Below, one piece after another: positions 62,634 to 64,000 of a DNA stretch of 64,000 nucleotides. The translations under genes and the position numbers were made by a program. Numbering within the stretch: the first letter of the stretch is position 1; the number at the start of each line of letters is the position of its first letter. This DNA is from Leucobacter insecticola (GTDB lineage Bacteria > Actinomycetota > Actinomycetes > Actinomycetales > Microbacteriaceae): the NCBI RefSeq assembly GCF_011382965.1, contig NZ_CP049934.1, forward strand, positions 186,001 to 250,000. Reading direction: 5' to 3'. The notes under the pieces are model-generated. The model saw only the letters and a list, made by a program, of their open reading frames with translations, did not search any database and was not told the origin of the DNA.

Positions 62634-63392
62634 TTAGTTTGCTCCCGTGATCCTGATATCCGCTCCGCTCGTGTAGCTCGACTCAGGCCCAAGGAGGTAT
62701 AGCACCGCACCGGCGATTTCTTCCGGGTGGGCGGCGCGACCCATCGGGATCCTGCTCGCACGCTCCTCGGGAGCATTGGGGCGGCCGGCATCCGCGTGGA
62801 TCTCGGTGTGCGTCGTTCCCGGCGACACCGTGTTCACCCGCACCCCGGCGGCCGCGAACTCGCGCGCGGTGCCGAGGCTCAGCATGTTGATCGCCGCTTT
62901 GCTCATGGAGTAGGGAACGTAGGTATGTGGTGCTCCGCTGGTCGCAGCACCCGAGGAGACATTCACGATCGAGCCGCCGGATCCGCCAAGCTCCGTCGAC
63001 ATGTGCCTGATCGCGGCTCTCGTCAGCACAATGGGCGCGAGCACATTGAGTCGAAACACGAGCTCGGTCTCCTCGATGGGCGCATCAAGAAAACTGCCGA
63101 TGCGCCCCGTGATTCCCGCGTTATTCACCAGCCCAGTGATGCGACCGAAACGATCGACGGCATCCGGTACAACTCTCTCCGCCGCACCGAGATCCCCCAA
63201 GTCCATCTGCAAAAGCTCGACCCGAGATCCCTCGTCCCGGCACTCAGAGGCCACCCGCTGTGCCTCATCTTCGCGATTGCGGTACACCAGATACAAATCG
63301 TGCCCTGCCAGAGCTAGCCTCCGGGCAGTTGCGGCGCCGATCCCGCGCGTGCCTCCGGTGACGATGGTGACTGGTCGCAGTTCTATGGTCAT
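62634..63392 (-). CDS. SDR-family oxidoreductase (glucose 1-dehydrogenase / FabG-like)
   Basis: A 252-residue classical SDR. Cofactor motif TGGTRGIGAATARRLA (13-28), NNAGITG, catalytic S in NVSSGAA, Y and K in YVPYSMSKAAINML, and PGTTHTEIH. The protein is 59 bases upstream of maf on the same strand. Substrate not evident. Confidence 0.9.
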   Translation of the reverse strand: MTIELRPVTIVTGGTRGIGAATARRLALAGHDLYLVYRNREDEAQRVASECRDEGSRVELLQMDLGDLGAAERVVPDAVDRFGRITGLVNNAGITGRIGSFLDAPIEETELVFRLNVLAPIVLTRAAIRHMSTELGGSGGSIVNVSSGAATSGAPHTYVPYSMSKAAINMLSLGTAREFAAAGVRVNTVSPGTTHTEIHADAGRPNAPEERASRIPMGRAAHPEEIAGAVLYLLGPESSYTSGADIRITGAN

Positions 63393-63413
63393 GGGACCAT
63401 TCTGGCAGCTTGC

Positions 63414-64000
63414 TCACCCAAGCCCACCTTCGGCGAGTTGCTCGCGCAGCCGAAGGAGATACTCGGTGAACTGGTGCGGCTCGAGTGCAGACGGGAAATC
63501 CGCGGGAAGTTGCCCTCCGCGCACATTCGCGAGCAGAAAGGTCTGTCGCTCGTTATCGCTGCCTCCGCCGTGCCCTCCCTCATCAACGTGGCCGTGATCG
63601 GTGGTGACTGCAACAATCCAAATCTCATTGTGTGCAGCAACACGGGCATCGATGGCGTTCAGCAGGAGCGAAACCCGCGCATCAGTGAGTTCCACGGCCT
63701 CTGCGTACTCGCGCGTCTGAACCCCAAAATAGTGGCCAGCATCGTCCGTATGACAGAAGTAAACAAAACTCACGTCAGGCCCGCCATACTCGATTGCGAC
63801 GCGAGCCCGCTGAGCAATCTCGGGGTCAATGACACGGTACCCGTAGAGTTCTCCGTTGAGGCTGACGATATGGTGCTGTCCAAGAGCGAGCTGCTCGGGT
63901 CGGTGCGCAATGATCGGTCCGAGGCCAGCGGGGTCGGCAATATTGGGCCACCCGGCAGCGACGTACGTCGTGGTTCTCGGATCCCGTTGCCACGCCTTCG
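63414..64000 (-). CDS. Alkaline phosphatase/phosphodiesterase superfamily protein (5' part outside window)
   Basis: Translated from the window edge (KAWQRDPRTTTYVAAGWPNIADPAGLGP...), the C-terminal ~195 residues of a nucleotide-pyrophosphatase-type enzyme. The metal sites are in FCHTDDAGHYFG (D and H) and TTDHGHVDEGGHGG (D-H and second H), as in type I phosphodiesterases. The N-terminal nucleophile Thr lies outside. Ends 21 bases before the SDR start on the same strand. Confidence 0.85.
   Translation of the reverse strand, partial: KAWQRDPRTTTYVAAGWPNIADPAGLGPIIAHRPEQLALGQHHIVSLNGELYGYRVIDPEIAQRARVAIEYGGPDVSFVYFCHTDDAGHYFGVQTREYAEAVELTDARVSLLLNAIDARVAAHNEIWIVAVTTDHGHVDEGGHGGGSDNERQTFLLANVRGGQLPADFPSALEPHQFTEYLLRLREQLAEGGLG

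Noticed and set aside
1-64000. CRISPR arrays, rRNA genes, insertion-sequence transposases, prophage genes
   Set aside because: I looked for regularly spaced repeats, rRNA-like stretches, DDE/DEDD transposase or integrase motifs and phage structural genes and saw none in this window.

Overview
The window looks like chromosome of a high-GC Gram-positive actinobacterium, most likely Microbacteriaceae (a Leucobacter-like organism is my best guess from general resemblance; no search was possible). The evidence is the tRNA-Trp/secE/nusG/rplK/rplA block, mycosin-like and MoxR/DUF58/transglutaminase genes, GTG and TTG starts, and a GGTTGAGCGAG...CTCGCTCAACC palindrome of a kind I associate with this family.

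Layout. 1-12.1 kb: one minus-strand block, S8 protease, Ser/Thr kinase, a ~1990-residue Ig-like envelope protein, MoxR ATPase, DUF58 and a TgpA-type transglutaminase (cut by the window edge), resembling a type VII secretion or envelope-quality locus. 12.5-16.4 kb: tRNA-Trp, secE, nusG, rplK, rplA, interrupted by an opposite-strand DUF559 nuclease gene bracketed by two related ~61-bp palindromes. 16.5-20.5 kb: a lectin/Ig-like surface protein. 21-23.4 kb: aminotransferase and WD40 lipoprotein. 23.4-30.9 kb: a TetR / YhgE exporter / ATPase unit that seems split by an Lrp regulator-M20 hydrolase-MFS cassette. 31-37.7 kb: LLM oxidoreductase with MarR, NCS1 permease facing a nitrilase, and a polar amino-acid-type ABC transporter.

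37.7-43.3 kb: two nearly identical LysR genes (885-bp direct repeat) enclose a 5'-truncated toxin-like gene, a small membrane protein and a LpqN/DcrB-like protein; beyond them lies a dehydrogenase that looks like histidinol dehydrogenase but fits the sulfopropanediol-dehydrogenase branch better. 44.3-55.5 kb: a catabolic island (GntR, two SDRs, E1 alpha/beta, stand-alone lipoyl domain, double PPC/DUF296 protein, TRAP transporter, AEC carrier, lipoyl-less E2), which starts next to an aminotransferase remnant and carries two copies of a CTGGT-N3-ACCAG operator. 55.6-60.6 kb: omega-aminotransferase and acylating semialdehyde dehydrogenase with a divergent PucR regulator, fitting beta-alanine catabolism. 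60.9-64 kb: TetR with a divergent small membrane protein, Maf, an SDR and a partial phosphodiesterase.

Quality warning. Eleven single-base indels split eight otherwise well-conserved genes (moxR, the Ig-like gene twice, yhgE, NCS1 permease, ABC ATPase, dctM, AEC carrier, pucR twice) and spoil the C-terminus of a tetR. Ten are losses and one a gain, mostly in short G/C runs. The restored lengths are all divisible by three. Sequencing error is the simplest explanation, so these genes are described as they would read when repaired.
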